Assembly (NCBI GenBank): GCA_029940175.1
Contig: JAOZRM010000104.1
Coordinates: 1 to 10,830, forward strand
Reading direction: 5' to 3'
DNA: 10,830 nt
Source of the DNA: Candidatus Sabulitectum sp.
GTDB taxonomy: Bacteria; Fermentibacterota; Fermentibacteria; Fermentibacterales; JCC-6
Below the pieces are notes generated by a model. It saw nothing but the letters and a program-made list of their open reading frames with translations. It did not search any database and was not told the DNA's origin. Shown piece after piece: positions 1-6,462 of the stretch. A program made the translations under genes and the position numbers. Each line of letters begins with the position of its first letter. The stretch's first letter is position 1.

Positions 1-438
1 TTCAATTTGATCCTCTCTCCAGAGATTTTCTGCCTGTCTGAATATCTGTGACTTAACCCATGCTCTGTCAGGCCAGATTCCCGTGGAATGCACCTCTTTG
101 CCTGAAGAATCAACGGCTAATGCCCCTGTGATACTGCCCCGGGTGTGATAATCAAGAAGGTTGCTCAGGGATTCGGTACTCCGGGGAAGAGTATCAGGGT
201 TGGTAATAAGAACAACAGGCGAGTCTGATTCCAGCACGGCCCTGTTGATACCGGCACCAAACCCTTCATTACCGGTAAATGGCAATACTCTTGCCCTGTT
301 ACCAGCACTGGCAGGCATCAGATTCCCATTATCTGAGATTATGCAGGAAGCGCCTGTATCTGACCATTCACCGATCCACGTTCCAACAACATCCGGACTG
401 CCGAACGCCACAGTAACCACAGTAACAGGCAGTGCCAA
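1..438 (-). CDS. GT2-family glycosyltransferase (rhamnosyltransferase-like), N-terminal part, runs off left edge
   Basis: Reading the minus strand from a TTG at 438 gives 146 uninterrupted codons to the window edge. The product looks like the N-terminal half of a family 2 (GT-A fold) glycosyltransferase: an opening beta strand (LPVTVVTVAFGS, residues 3-14), the family signature NEGFGAGINRAV (57-68) and a DXD-like nucleotide/metal-binding motif TNPDT (79-83), followed by the GSITGAL segment (101-107) and a dG-type turn typical of rhamnosyltransferase-like GT2 proteins. It should transfer a sugar from a nucleotide donor onto a lipid-linked glycan in the cytoplasm. TTG is chosen as start because an in-frame TAA lies immediately upstream and a strong GGGGAGGG Shine-Dalgarno sits about 5 nt before it. 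It is divergent from the GT2 gene at 553. Donor and acceptor cannot be deduced, and the catalytic C-terminal half is outside the window. Confidence 0.88.
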   Translation of the reverse strand, partial: MALPVTVVTVAFGSPDVVGTWIGEWSDTGASCIISDNGNLMPASAGNRARVLPFTGNEGFGAGINRAVLESDSPVVLITNPDTLPRSTESLSNLLDYHTRGSITGALAVDSSGKEVHSTGIWPDRAWVKSQIFRQAENLWREDQIE

Positions 439-552
439 TTAACCCTCCCCGAAAAAATAGAGAACCCATCAAACAAAATGCAATATACTTAGTTTGCCAT
501 ATTCCTGAATAGGCGGGGATAGGGCTTTCCTTTTTTCCCAGTCTAAGCTATT
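439..552. other. Divergent intergenic region between two GT2 genes
   Basis: This 114-bp spacer separates two divergently transcribed glycosyltransferase genes, so it should contain promoters for both. A TATACT hexamer on the plus strand at 484-489 could be a -10 box for the rightward gene, but no -35-like hexamer sits 16-18 bp upstream. There is no convincing hairpin with a T tract. No recognisable Shine-Dalgarno precedes the ATG at 553. The expectation of promoters rests on gene orientation rather than on a clear motif. Confidence 0.4.
443..450 (-). promoter_or_regulatory. Shine-Dalgarno site fixing the TTG start at 438
   Basis: The minus strand reads GGGGAGGG here, about 5 nt before the TTG at 438. 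An in-frame TAA directly precedes the TTG, so this site decides the start of the leftward GT2 gene. This is seen directly; its use is inferred. Confidence 0.65.
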
Positions 553-1548
553 ATGCACAGAACAAACTGGTTCAGGTCGATACAGCAATCACTCCAGATG
601 AACAGGCTTCCAATGATACTTTCAGAGAACAAAAGACTCCCCAGAATAGGCATTCTAATTATTAACTACAACCAGTGGGAACTAACCCGCAAATGCGTTG
701 AATCTCTTCTGGAATCTGACAAAGTTGAAGTTGTTATCGGGCTGGTAGACAACAACTCAGCAGAAACCAAACCTGACTGGGTTGATGGCACCGCGGAAGT
801 CGTTTTCTTCAGAAGCGCTGAAAACAACGGATTCATAGCAGGTAACATTAAGGCATACGAAATAGTTCGTGACAAGAATGTTGATTACGTTTTTATGCTT
901 AACAATGACACAGAAGTTGAATCGGATACTCTCAGCCTTCTTGTTACAAATTTCACCGACCACCCCGATACCGGACTTGTAACGCCTGTGATCACGTACG
1001 CCGGAGATAGAAATCTTATCTGGCATGCTGGCGGCACTTTTATTCCCCGGAGAATGGATGTTAAGCAGTTATACAAAACAGTCTCCGAACTTCCTGAGAA
1101 TGCAGTTGAAGTTGATCAGATCTCAGGGTGTGCAATGATGATGAAGGCAGAGATGTTTGAAACAATCGGATACCAGGACACCGATCCTTTCATGTACCAC
1201 GAGGATATTGAAAAATGCCTGAGATCAGTTGAGCTGGGTTTCAGGAATTACCTGGTTCCCGGTGCAAGAATCATACACCATGTCTCTATTTCAGCAGGTG
1301 GAGTACTTTCACCACTTGCCGTCTACTTTACCCACAGAAACAGATACATCTATGCAGAGCGCAATCTCAAAAGTTCAGATCTTTTTAGCTTTCGCCTCTT
1401 CTATTTTGCAAATACACTGGCCAAAACAATCATATATCCCTTAAAAAAATGTGGACATCTTGTTTTCTGGATGTGGCTTGCGCTTATTCATGGAGTTTTG
1501 AACAAACCGCACAAAAAGCCTGAAAAGCTCTTTCTTCAAGATAGATAA
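553..1548 (+). CDS. GT2-family glycosyltransferase
   Basis: The predicted 331-residue cytoplasmic family 2 glycosyltransferase has a GT-A domain from about residue 31 (RIGILIINYNQWELT). Visible motifs are DNNSAE (66-71), NNGFIAGN (91-98), the DXD-like MLNNDTE (115-121), the acceptor-side SGCAMMMK (191-198) and the catalytic-base motif MYHEDIE (214-220). This set is typical of the rhamnosyltransferase-like GT2 group that builds O-antigens and capsules. A hydrophobic stretch near 301-315 may associate with the membrane. The start is uncertain: 553 is the first ATG after an in-frame stop but has no clear ribosome site and adds about 30 residues before the fold. ATGs at 598 and 613 are alternatives, the latter preceded by a weak AACAGG. 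It converges on the next gene with only 14 bp between stop codons. The sugar specificity is unknown. Confidence 0.93.
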   Translation: MHRTNWFRSIQQSLQMNRLPMILSENKRLPRIGILIINYNQWELTRKCVESLLESDKVEVVIGLVDNNSAETKPDWVDGTAEVVFFRSAENNGFIAGNIKAYEIVRDKNVDYVFMLNNDTEVESDTLSLLVTNFTDHPDTGLVTPVITYAGDRNLIWHAGGTFIPRRMDVKQLYKTVSELPENAVEVDQISGCAMMMKAEMFETIGYQDTDPFMYHEDIEKCLRSVELGFRNYLVPGARIIHHVSISAGGVLSPLAVYFTHRNRYIYAERNLKSSDLFSFRLFYFANTLAKTIIYPLKKCGHLVFWMWLALIHGVLNKPHKKPEKLFLQDR

Positions 1549-1562
1549 GAATGACAAAGAAA

Positions 1563-2729
1563 TTATCCTGTTGCAGCAGCCTTTTCAAGAAGGGCAGCAA
1601 CCTTGTCTGTCTCCCCGTGTATTGATCGGCATGACAGCACAAATTCTCTGCCAGCGGCTTCCATGGCAGATGAATCATGGTGGTTCCCGGAAAAACGCTT
1701 CAGAACATCAGCCATTGCGGCTGCATGAGGTTCAACAAGATAACCAGTTTCTCCATTTGTGATGTTCTCTCTGAATCCTCCCTGATCCACTGCAACAACA
1801 GCGGTCCCACAGGCCATCGCTTCCAGTGGAACAAGCCCGTAGGGTTCGTTGCGCTGAGGGCATGCAACAATAATTGCTCTTCTGTACAGCTCCCGAAGCC
1901 TGGTGTCGGAAATGCCCCGCTCGATGGTAAGATCAACCCCCAGCCTTGAAGCCATAGATGCAAGATATTCTGAATATCCCTCTTCCCCGCGATCTGCAAC
2001 TGTAACCATTTTCGGTCTTTGCATCTCAGGGATCATGGATAAAGCTTCTACCACCAGATGGTGTCTCTTGAATTCTGACAACGCTCCCACCGTCAGCACG
2101 AAATTGCCTTTGTCTCCATTGCCGGTGGTAAAAAAATCTGTGTCTACTCCGGGCAGTACTACTACAACTTCACGCCTGTAAACCTGCTTGAGTTTCTTGC
2201 CCATAAATGCGGAATTCGCAAGAAGAATCGTAGCATCTTGTGCTGCCTGCCTATCCTGCTTTTTTTCCCAGGCTATCAAGGGAGCAATAAGTAACTCTCT
2301 TAGAGCGGAGCCCGTCTTGTACATTCCTTTTTCGTAAATGTAACGGGGATATTCCTGGCAGAAAAAGACCGATGGGGGTCCTGGAAATGAGATCAGGGGA
2401 GGTGCGGGGATGATCAGAGATGGGTGAGCCAATAAAGCCCGTGCTCCACTGTCCGCAATATCTCTTGCAATCCTTCTGGAAAGAGCTTTGTAAGCAAGAG
2501 CTTTTTTCCAGAGCAGAACTGGAGCTGCCAATTTGGCAACTCCCTTCAGTCGTTGTCCAGCTGGGAAGTCGTATGTAGTGACTGGGATTCCGGACTCGGG
2601 AAGAAGCTGAGTTCCTCCCAGGGGTAGGTAAGCGTGCCAGTCAAAGCGATTTCTTAAATTGTAAAGCTGCTGTCCTGCAACACGAACTGCACCGCCGGTG
2701 GGGAGATAACTAAAAAAAGCAGTCTTCAT
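1563..2729 (-). CDS. GT4-family glycosyltransferase (paralogue of the 4019-5179 gene)
   Basis: The 388-residue GT-B fold, family 4 retaining glycosyltransferase begins with an N-terminal acceptor-side Rossmann domain opening with YLPTGGAVRV (8-17), where GT4 enzymes carry a glycine-rich loop. The C-terminal donor-binding domain starts near LTVGALSEFKRHH (212-224) and contains the EX7E motif EPYGLVPLE (E295 and E303), which contacts the nucleotide sugar. It shares FFCQEYPRYIYEK (122-134) with the plus-strand gene at 4019, at the same residue numbers. It lies 24 bp downstream of the minus-strand GT4 gene and is probably cotranscribed with it. The ATG at 2729 is preceded by GAGGGG at an 11-nt spacing, longer than usual. 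Length is normal for GT4. Donor and acceptor cannot be predicted. Confidence 0.95.
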   Translation of the reverse strand: MKTAFFSYLPTGGAVRVAGQQLYNLRNRFDWHAYLPLGGTQLLPESGIPVTTYDFPAGQRLKGVAKLAAPVLLWKKALAYKALSRRIARDIADSGARALLAHPSLIIPAPPLISFPGPPSVFFCQEYPRYIYEKGMYKTGSALRELLIAPLIAWEKKQDRQAAQDATILLANSAFMGKKLKQVYRREVVVVLPGVDTDFFTTGNGDKGNFVLTVGALSEFKRHHLVVEALSMIPEMQRPKMVTVADRGEEGYSEYLASMASRLGVDLTIERGISDTRLRELYRRAIIVACPQRNEPYGLVPLEAMACGTAVVAVDQGGFRENITNGETGYLVEPHAAAMADVLKRFSGNHHDSSAMEAAGREFVLSCRSIHGETDKVAALLEKAAATG

Positions 2730-2753
2730 AAAACTAAAATCCCCTCGTTGATA

Positions 2754-3872
2754 TCAATCTTTATTCACTCTTCCCTCAAACGCCCTGCAGCAGGAATCCA
2801 ATGTCATCCCGGCAGTGGTTTCCCATGAAAGCTTTGAAACCCTGGCAAGTCCTCTTTGAGACAGTTCTTTTCTCAGTTCACTCTGACTGGCTAGTAGGAA
2901 TAGTTTTTCAGCAATATCTTCCACACTGGCCGGATCGGCCAGAAGAGCGGCTCCACCTGCTGCCTCAGGAAGAGAAGAGACCGAAGAGGTAAGAACTGGA
3001 GTACCACAAGCCATTGCCTCCACCACCGGCAGACCAAATCCTTCATAGAGGGCCGGGTATGCCATGATATCTGCCATGGAGATAAGAGCAGGAAGCTTTT
3101 CGTCTTCTACAAATCCCGTAAGGTGAATTCTATCCCGAATATCGGTGTTTTTAAGAACCTCTTGAAGCTGATCTGCTCCCCACCCCATTCTTCCTGCAAG
3201 AACTATGTCCTGGGAGATCTTGTGTGCTATGGAAGCATATGCCTTAAGAAGCCTGGGAAGATTCTTTCTGGGCTCCAGCGTACCAAGAAAAAGGATGAAG
3301 CTGTCCGGCAACCTGAGACTATCTCTAACTTCTCTCAGAGTGTCCTCTTCCCCGACACGGGTTAACCCCGGAGCAGGAGCTTCGAGGATAACATCAACTT
3401 TGTCCTTAACTTCCGGGAAACTGCTGGCAATTTCACCTCCAGTGAACTCGGATACTGCGATGATCCTGCTTGCTTTTTTAATGAACCTGGGAATCAGGCT
3501 GTTCCTGGCCACAACACTGCGTACATGGTAGTCTTTCAAGAGAAGACCTGACAGATCATGTATGGTTAGAACAGAGGGAATTCCAGTAAGAAGAGGGAGC
3601 CTGTGAAAGGGACCAAGAAAAACATCAACACCATCGCGGCGAAGCCTCAGGGGAAGACCCAGTTGAAACCAGAGCTGAAACTTATGATATGGTAACCGAA
3701 CAATTTTTATGTGGAAATTGCCTGGAAGATCAATATCAACTTCTTTGTTTGTATACAAGATAAAACTATGCTGCTTTCCAACAGCGGCCAGGCCATGGAG
3801 CAGGTATTTAACATAGTTGGTGATTCCAGAGACTCTCATGTAAAGAGGTGACACATCGATTCCGATTCTCAA
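2754..3872 (-). CDS. GT4-family glycosyltransferase (mannosyltransferase-like)
   Basis: From a TTG at 3872 this gene encodes 372 residues of a GT-B glycosyltransferase. Motifs in order are RIGIDVSPL (2-10), the glycine-containing SGITNYVKYLL loop (15-25), TIHDLSGL (103-110), SEFTGGEI (141-148), the donor-domain entry LGTLEPRKNLPRLLKAY (196-212) and the EX7E motif EGFGLPVVE (E277 and E285), followed by AMACGTPVLTSS. This resembles the WbdB/MtfB-like GT4 group often annotated as mannosyltransferases, although the sugar is not proven. The frame is open back to about 4001, but those 43 codons look non-family (Cys-rich, no fold match) and overlap the divergent promoter region. The TTG with GGGGG 5 nt upstream sits exactly before the conserved first strand. 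The downstream GT4 follows after 24 bp. Confidence 0.93.
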   Translation of the reverse strand: MRIGIDVSPLYMRVSGITNYVKYLLHGLAAVGKQHSFILYTNKEVDIDLPGNFHIKIVRLPYHKFQLWFQLGLPLRLRRDGVDVFLGPFHRLPLLTGIPSVLTIHDLSGLLLKDYHVRSVVARNSLIPRFIKKASRIIAVSEFTGGEIASSFPEVKDKVDVILEAPAPGLTRVGEEDTLREVRDSLRLPDSFILFLGTLEPRKNLPRLLKAYASIAHKISQDIVLAGRMGWGADQLQEVLKNTDIRDRIHLTGFVEDEKLPALISMADIMAYPALYEGFGLPVVEAMACGTPVLTSSVSSLPEAAGGAALLADPASVEDIAEKLFLLASQSELRKELSQRGLARVSKLSWETTAGMTLDSCCRAFEGRVNKD

Positions 3873-3877
3873 GAAGA

Positions 3878-3882
3878 CCCCC
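3878..3882 (-). promoter_or_regulatory. Probable ribosome binding site deciding the TTG start at 3872
   Basis: On the minus strand GGGGG lies 5 nt before a TTG that begins the conserved RIGIDVS strand of the GT4 protein. It is a non-canonical G-rich site, weaker than GGAGG. Together with the position of the first beta strand it argues against the longer open frame that reaches 4001. Confidence 0.45.
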
Positions 3883-4004
3883 GGGTTTGAAGACTGAATG
3901 TAAATACAAGCATGCAGTATAATACTAAGAAGACATTTATTATCACACCTGGGAACATGGCCGAAAATACTGCAATATCTGTAGTGTCCAGAGGCCTGCA
4001 TTGC

Positions 4005-4010
4005 GGGAGA
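4005..4010 (+). promoter_or_regulatory. Shine-Dalgarno site choosing the ATG at 4019
   Basis: GGGAGA lies 8 nt before the ATG at 4019. An upstream in-frame TTG at 4001 would put this site inside the coding region, and it has no comparable site of its own, so ATG 4019 is preferred. The choice shortens the protein by six residues. Confidence 0.6.
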
Positions 4011-4018
4011 CTTTGTTA

Positions 4019-5179
4019 ATGAAAAAAATAGCTGTTTTTCACATGTTGCCTTCAGGAGGGGGAATCAGGGTTCTCAGACAGTTTGTTCAAGGTCTGTCCG
4101 CTGATTTTGATCTTCATATCCATCAACCGGAAGGTGCATCCAGCGCAATAGGTCGATCTGACATAAAGGAAACTGTCTATTCTTATCCAATGTGGAAAAA
4201 GCCTGCGGGTCTGCTAAGGCCGGTGGCGCCTGTATTTCTAATTCTCAGACTGCTGAGCTTCAGGCGGGTTTGCAGGAAAATAGCAAAACAAATAAACATC
4301 TCTGCTGATGCAGTTCTTGTACACAACACTATGCCTGTGGCAGCTCCTCCAATTCTGCAATTCCTGAAGATTCCTTCTGCTTACTTCTGTTACGAGTATC
4401 CCCGGCACATATTTGAGAAAGATATTATCCAGCGAACAGAATCACTCCCGGCCCGAATGGCCCTTTACCCTCTGGAACAACTTGAAAGATCAATCGACAG
4501 AAAATCCACCTGTTCTGCCCATCAGATCATCACATTTTCCAGCTATATGCAGGGGAGAATTAGAAGTATCTACCAGAGAGATTCAGTTATAGTCAGACCC
4601 GGTATAGACAGCTCCTTTTTCTCTTCCTCTTCAAACATTCAAAGAGATAACAATGTTCTATCAGTAGGAGCTCTCTGGCCCTTCAAAGGTCATGAGACTG
4701 CAATAAAAATAATCGGACTTATCAAGCAGGACATAAGACCTGTTCTCTGCATTGTTGCTGACAGAGAATATCCGGGATACCGGAAAAAGCTTATTGCCCT
4801 TGCTAAAAACCTGTCTGTAGAACTATCCATCCAGCAGTGCATCTCAGACAATGAATTGAGAGAACTTTATCGCGGAGCAAAGGCTGTTCTCTGTTGTCAG
4901 CGACGTGAACCCTACGGGCTGGTTCCCCTGGAGGCCATGGCATCTTCCGCTCCTGTGATTGCCATAAGTGAAGGAGGCTTTGTAGATAATATTATCCATG
5001 GCGAAAATGGTTTTCTCTTCGATGGAAGTGCTGAACACGGAGCAGCTATTCTGCTGAAAGTGCTGATGCCCCAGACATCTACCCATGAGCAAACAACCTC
5101 AGGTTTACAATTTATCCAGCAGAAAAGAACCATCCGGAATGGAGTAAAAGAGCTTGGTAAAATTCTGGAATCCCTGTGA
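4019..5179 (+). CDS. GT4-family glycosyltransferase (inverted paralogue of the 1563-2729 gene)
   Basis: Starting at ATG 4019 (GGGAGA 8 nt upstream), the gene encodes 386 residues of a GT-B, family 4 glycosyltransferase. The N-terminal glycine loop is LPSGGGIRVLRQF (10-22). The inter-domain region holds YFCYEYPRHIFEK (122-134). The donor domain begins at LSVGALWPFKGHE (214-226), and the EX7E motif is EPYGLVPLE (E297 and E305), followed by a GGFVDNIIHGENGFLF segment (319-334). It aligns end to end with the minus-strand protein of 1563-2729, including the FCxEYPRxIxEK block at identical residue numbers and ISDxxLRELYR before the EX7E motif. One departure is ASSAP where GT4 proteins, including its paralogue, usually have ACGT. 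Divergence between the two copies is large, so the duplication is old or the copies arrived separately. Donor and acceptor are unknown. Confidence 0.94.
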   Translation: MKKIAVFHMLPSGGGIRVLRQFVQGLSADFDLHIHQPEGASSAIGRSDIKETVYSYPMWKKPAGLLRPVAPVFLILRLLSFRRVCRKIAKQINISADAVLVHNTMPVAAPPILQFLKIPSAYFCYEYPRHIFEKDIIQRTESLPARMALYPLEQLERSIDRKSTCSAHQIITFSSYMQGRIRSIYQRDSVIVRPGIDSSFFSSSSNIQRDNNVLSVGALWPFKGHETAIKIIGLIKQDIRPVLCIVADREYPGYRKKLIALAKNLSVELSIQQCISDNELRELYRGAKAVLCCQRREPYGLVPLEAMASSAPVIAISEGGFVDNIIHGENGFLFDGSAEHGAAILLKVLMPQTSTHEQTTSGLQFIQQKRTIRNGVKELGKILESL

Positions 5180-5187
5180 GAATTGTA

Positions 5188-5201
5188 TCCGAAAATTCGG
5201 A
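5188..5201. repeat. Short perfect inverted repeat after the GT4 stop codon
   Basis: TCCGAA-AA-TTCGGA forms two 6-bp arms around a 2-nt centre, 8 bp past the stop codon of the GT4 gene. No T tract follows, so it is not a standard intrinsic terminator. It could be an operator or a chance palindrome. The rest of the 155-bp gap up to 5335 holds a possible extended -10 on the plus strand (TGTTATTTT, 5257-5265) without a good -35. A promoter for the downstream operon is expected here but is not clearly seen. Confidence 0.3.
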
Positions 5202-5334
5202 AAATAAGCTCAAACTACTTGCAGGTAATGCAAAGGTGTACGGAAATGACAACTTCTGTTATTTTACCCCATTCAGGAAATGTAGCGAATCTGCATCGTG
5301 AGTTAAATCTCCAGTTAAACATTGAAGGGGAACC

Positions 5335-6462
5335 ATGGGCAAAAAAGTACTGATCACTGGAGGAGCTGGCTTTATTGGATCACACCTGGGTGATCTCTTT
5401 CTCTCCAGGGGCTACGAAGTCAAAGCCTATGACAATCTTGATCCTCAGGTTCATGGAGAGAATGCTTCCAGACCTGGCTATCTGAATGCTGAAATTGAAT
5501 TGATTACAGGAGATGTCAGAGATGCCGAGTCCTTTGCCGGAGCTCTGAAAACTGCAGATATTCTTGTTCATTTTGCGGCAGCAGTTGGCGTGGGTCAGTC
5601 AATGTATGAGATCACCAGATACACATCCATAAATACAATGGGTGCGGCTGTTGTTCTGGAAGAAGCAGTTAAGCAGAGAGACCATATAGAAAAAATGCTC
5701 GTGGCCAGCTCAATGTCTATTTACGGAGAGGGTCTATACATTTGCCCTGAATGCGGTGAATCTACACCAAGACTCAGATCCGCCGAACAGCTTACTGAAC
5801 ATAACTGGGAAATGCTTTGTCCTACCTGCGGAAATGTTTGTATTCCTGCTCCCACACCGGAGACCAAACCTCTATTCCCAACCAGTGTCTACGCAGTAAA
5901 TAAAAGAGATCACGAAGAGCTGTTTATCTCTGTGGGCAACGCTTACAGTATACCGGCAACCGCAATGCGTTTCTTCAACGTTTACGGAGAAAGACAGGCA
6001 TTGTCCAACCCGTACACCGGCGTGGGTGCCATCTTTGCTTCCAGGCTGCTCAACGGCAAACCTCCAATTGTTTTTGAGGACGGGGGCCAGAGCAGAGACT
6101 TCATTCATGTTCATGACATTGCTCTAGGATGCATGCTCGCTGTTGAAAACGACAAGGCCAATGGCGAGGTTATTAATCTGGGTACTGGACGCAAGTTGTC
6201 TATATTGGATGTAGGTGAGGCCATTGCTCAGGAACTTGGAAGACCAACAGATAATTTCATTGTTAACAACCAGTTTAGAGCTGGAGATATTCGTCACTGC
6301 TATGCTGATGTTTCCAGAGCTGAAGAACTGCTCGGTTTTCACGCTTCAATATCTTTTGAAGATGGAGTGAGAGAACTTTGTAACTGGGTGGGCAGCCAGA
6401 CTGCCGTTGATATGGTAGACAAAGCAACAGATGAATTGCAGAAGAGAGGTCTGACTCGATGA
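5335..6462 (+). CDS. SDR-family NAD-dependent nucleotide-sugar epimerase with Cys4 insert (dTDP-L-rhamnose 4-epimerase-like)
   Basis: The 375-residue extended short-chain dehydrogenase has the NAD-binding motif TGGAGFIG (8-15; G9, G12, G15), D33 at the end of the second strand for NAD selectivity, HFAAAVGVGQSMYE (79-92), an active-site serine pair at 125-126 and the catalytic YAVNK (Y186, K190). RFFNVYG (212-218) and the GDIRHCYAD segment (318-325) belong to the sugar-binding half. The PQVHG and VGVGQSMYE blocks recall proteins annotated as dTDP-L-rhamnose 4-epimerase, which would supply a 6-deoxy-L-talose-type donor; other nucleotide sugars remain possible. Between strand five and the catalytic Tyr lies an insert with CPEC (137-140) and CPTC (162-165), a likely structural zinc site. 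Start: ATG with GAAGGGG 4 nt upstream. It heads the coupled operon and overlaps the next gene by ATGA. Confidence 0.93.
   Translation: MGKKVLITGGAGFIGSHLGDLFLSRGYEVKAYDNLDPQVHGENASRPGYLNAEIELITGDVRDAESFAGALKTADILVHFAAAVGVGQSMYEITRYTSINTMGAAVVLEEAVKQRDHIEKMLVASSMSIYGEGLYICPECGESTPRLRSAEQLTEHNWEMLCPTCGNVCIPAPTPETKPLFPTSVYAVNKRDHEELFISVGNAYSIPATAMRFFNVYGERQALSNPYTGVGAIFASRLLNGKPPIVFEDGGQSRDFIHVHDIALGCMLAVENDKANGEVINLGTGRKLSILDVGEAIAQELGRPTDNFIVNNQFRAGDIRHCYADVSRAEELLGFHASISFEDGVRELCNWVGSQTAVDMVDKATDELQKRGLTR

Larger units (their letters stand above)
3873..4018. promoter_or_regulatory. Divergent promoter region between GT4 transcription units
   Basis: This 146-bp spacer separates the minus-strand GT4 pair from the plus-strand GT4. 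On the plus strand a perfect TATAAT lies at 3918-3923, with only a poor -35 (TGAATG, 3895-3900) at 17 bp; it would give a leader of roughly 90 nt to the ATG at 4019. The minus strand has an extended -10, TGTGATAAT (3939-3947), with a weak TTTTCG (3962-3967) 17 bp upstream; it would give a leader of about 60 nt. The predicted start points would lie back to back near 3930. The plus -10 sits inside the short inverted repeat AGTAT-A-ATACT (3916-3926). The hexamers are seen; promoter function is inferred. Confidence 0.35.

Noticed and set aside
161..442. Plus-strand open frame of 93 codons near the left edge
   Set aside because: It lies antisense to the clear GT2 coding sequence on the minus strand, its product shows no family motif, and the minus-strand frame has recognisable catalytic motifs and a good ribosome site.
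454..483. Possible minus-strand promoter TTGCAT - 18 bp - TATTTT before the TTG at 438
   Set aside because: The predicted transcription start would fall within the Shine-Dalgarno of the gene, removing the ribosome site, so the match is probably chance in AT-rich spacer.
1549..1562. Shared bidirectional terminator between the convergent genes
   Set aside because: Only 14 bp separate the stop codons, and no stem-loop with flanking T tracts could be found there or just inside the gene ends.
3873..4001. 43-codon N-terminal extension of the minus-strand GT4 back to 4001
   Set aside because: The extra residues precede the conserved first strand, look unlike any glycosyltransferase segment and cover the divergent promoter region; TTG 3872 has a G-rich site at proper spacing.
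5246..5353. Short 35-codon open frame in the gap before the epimerase (possible leader peptide)
   Set aside because: There is no properly spaced Shine-Dalgarno, it runs into the epimerase coding region out of frame, and the product has no recognisable composition such as a regulatory amino-acid run.
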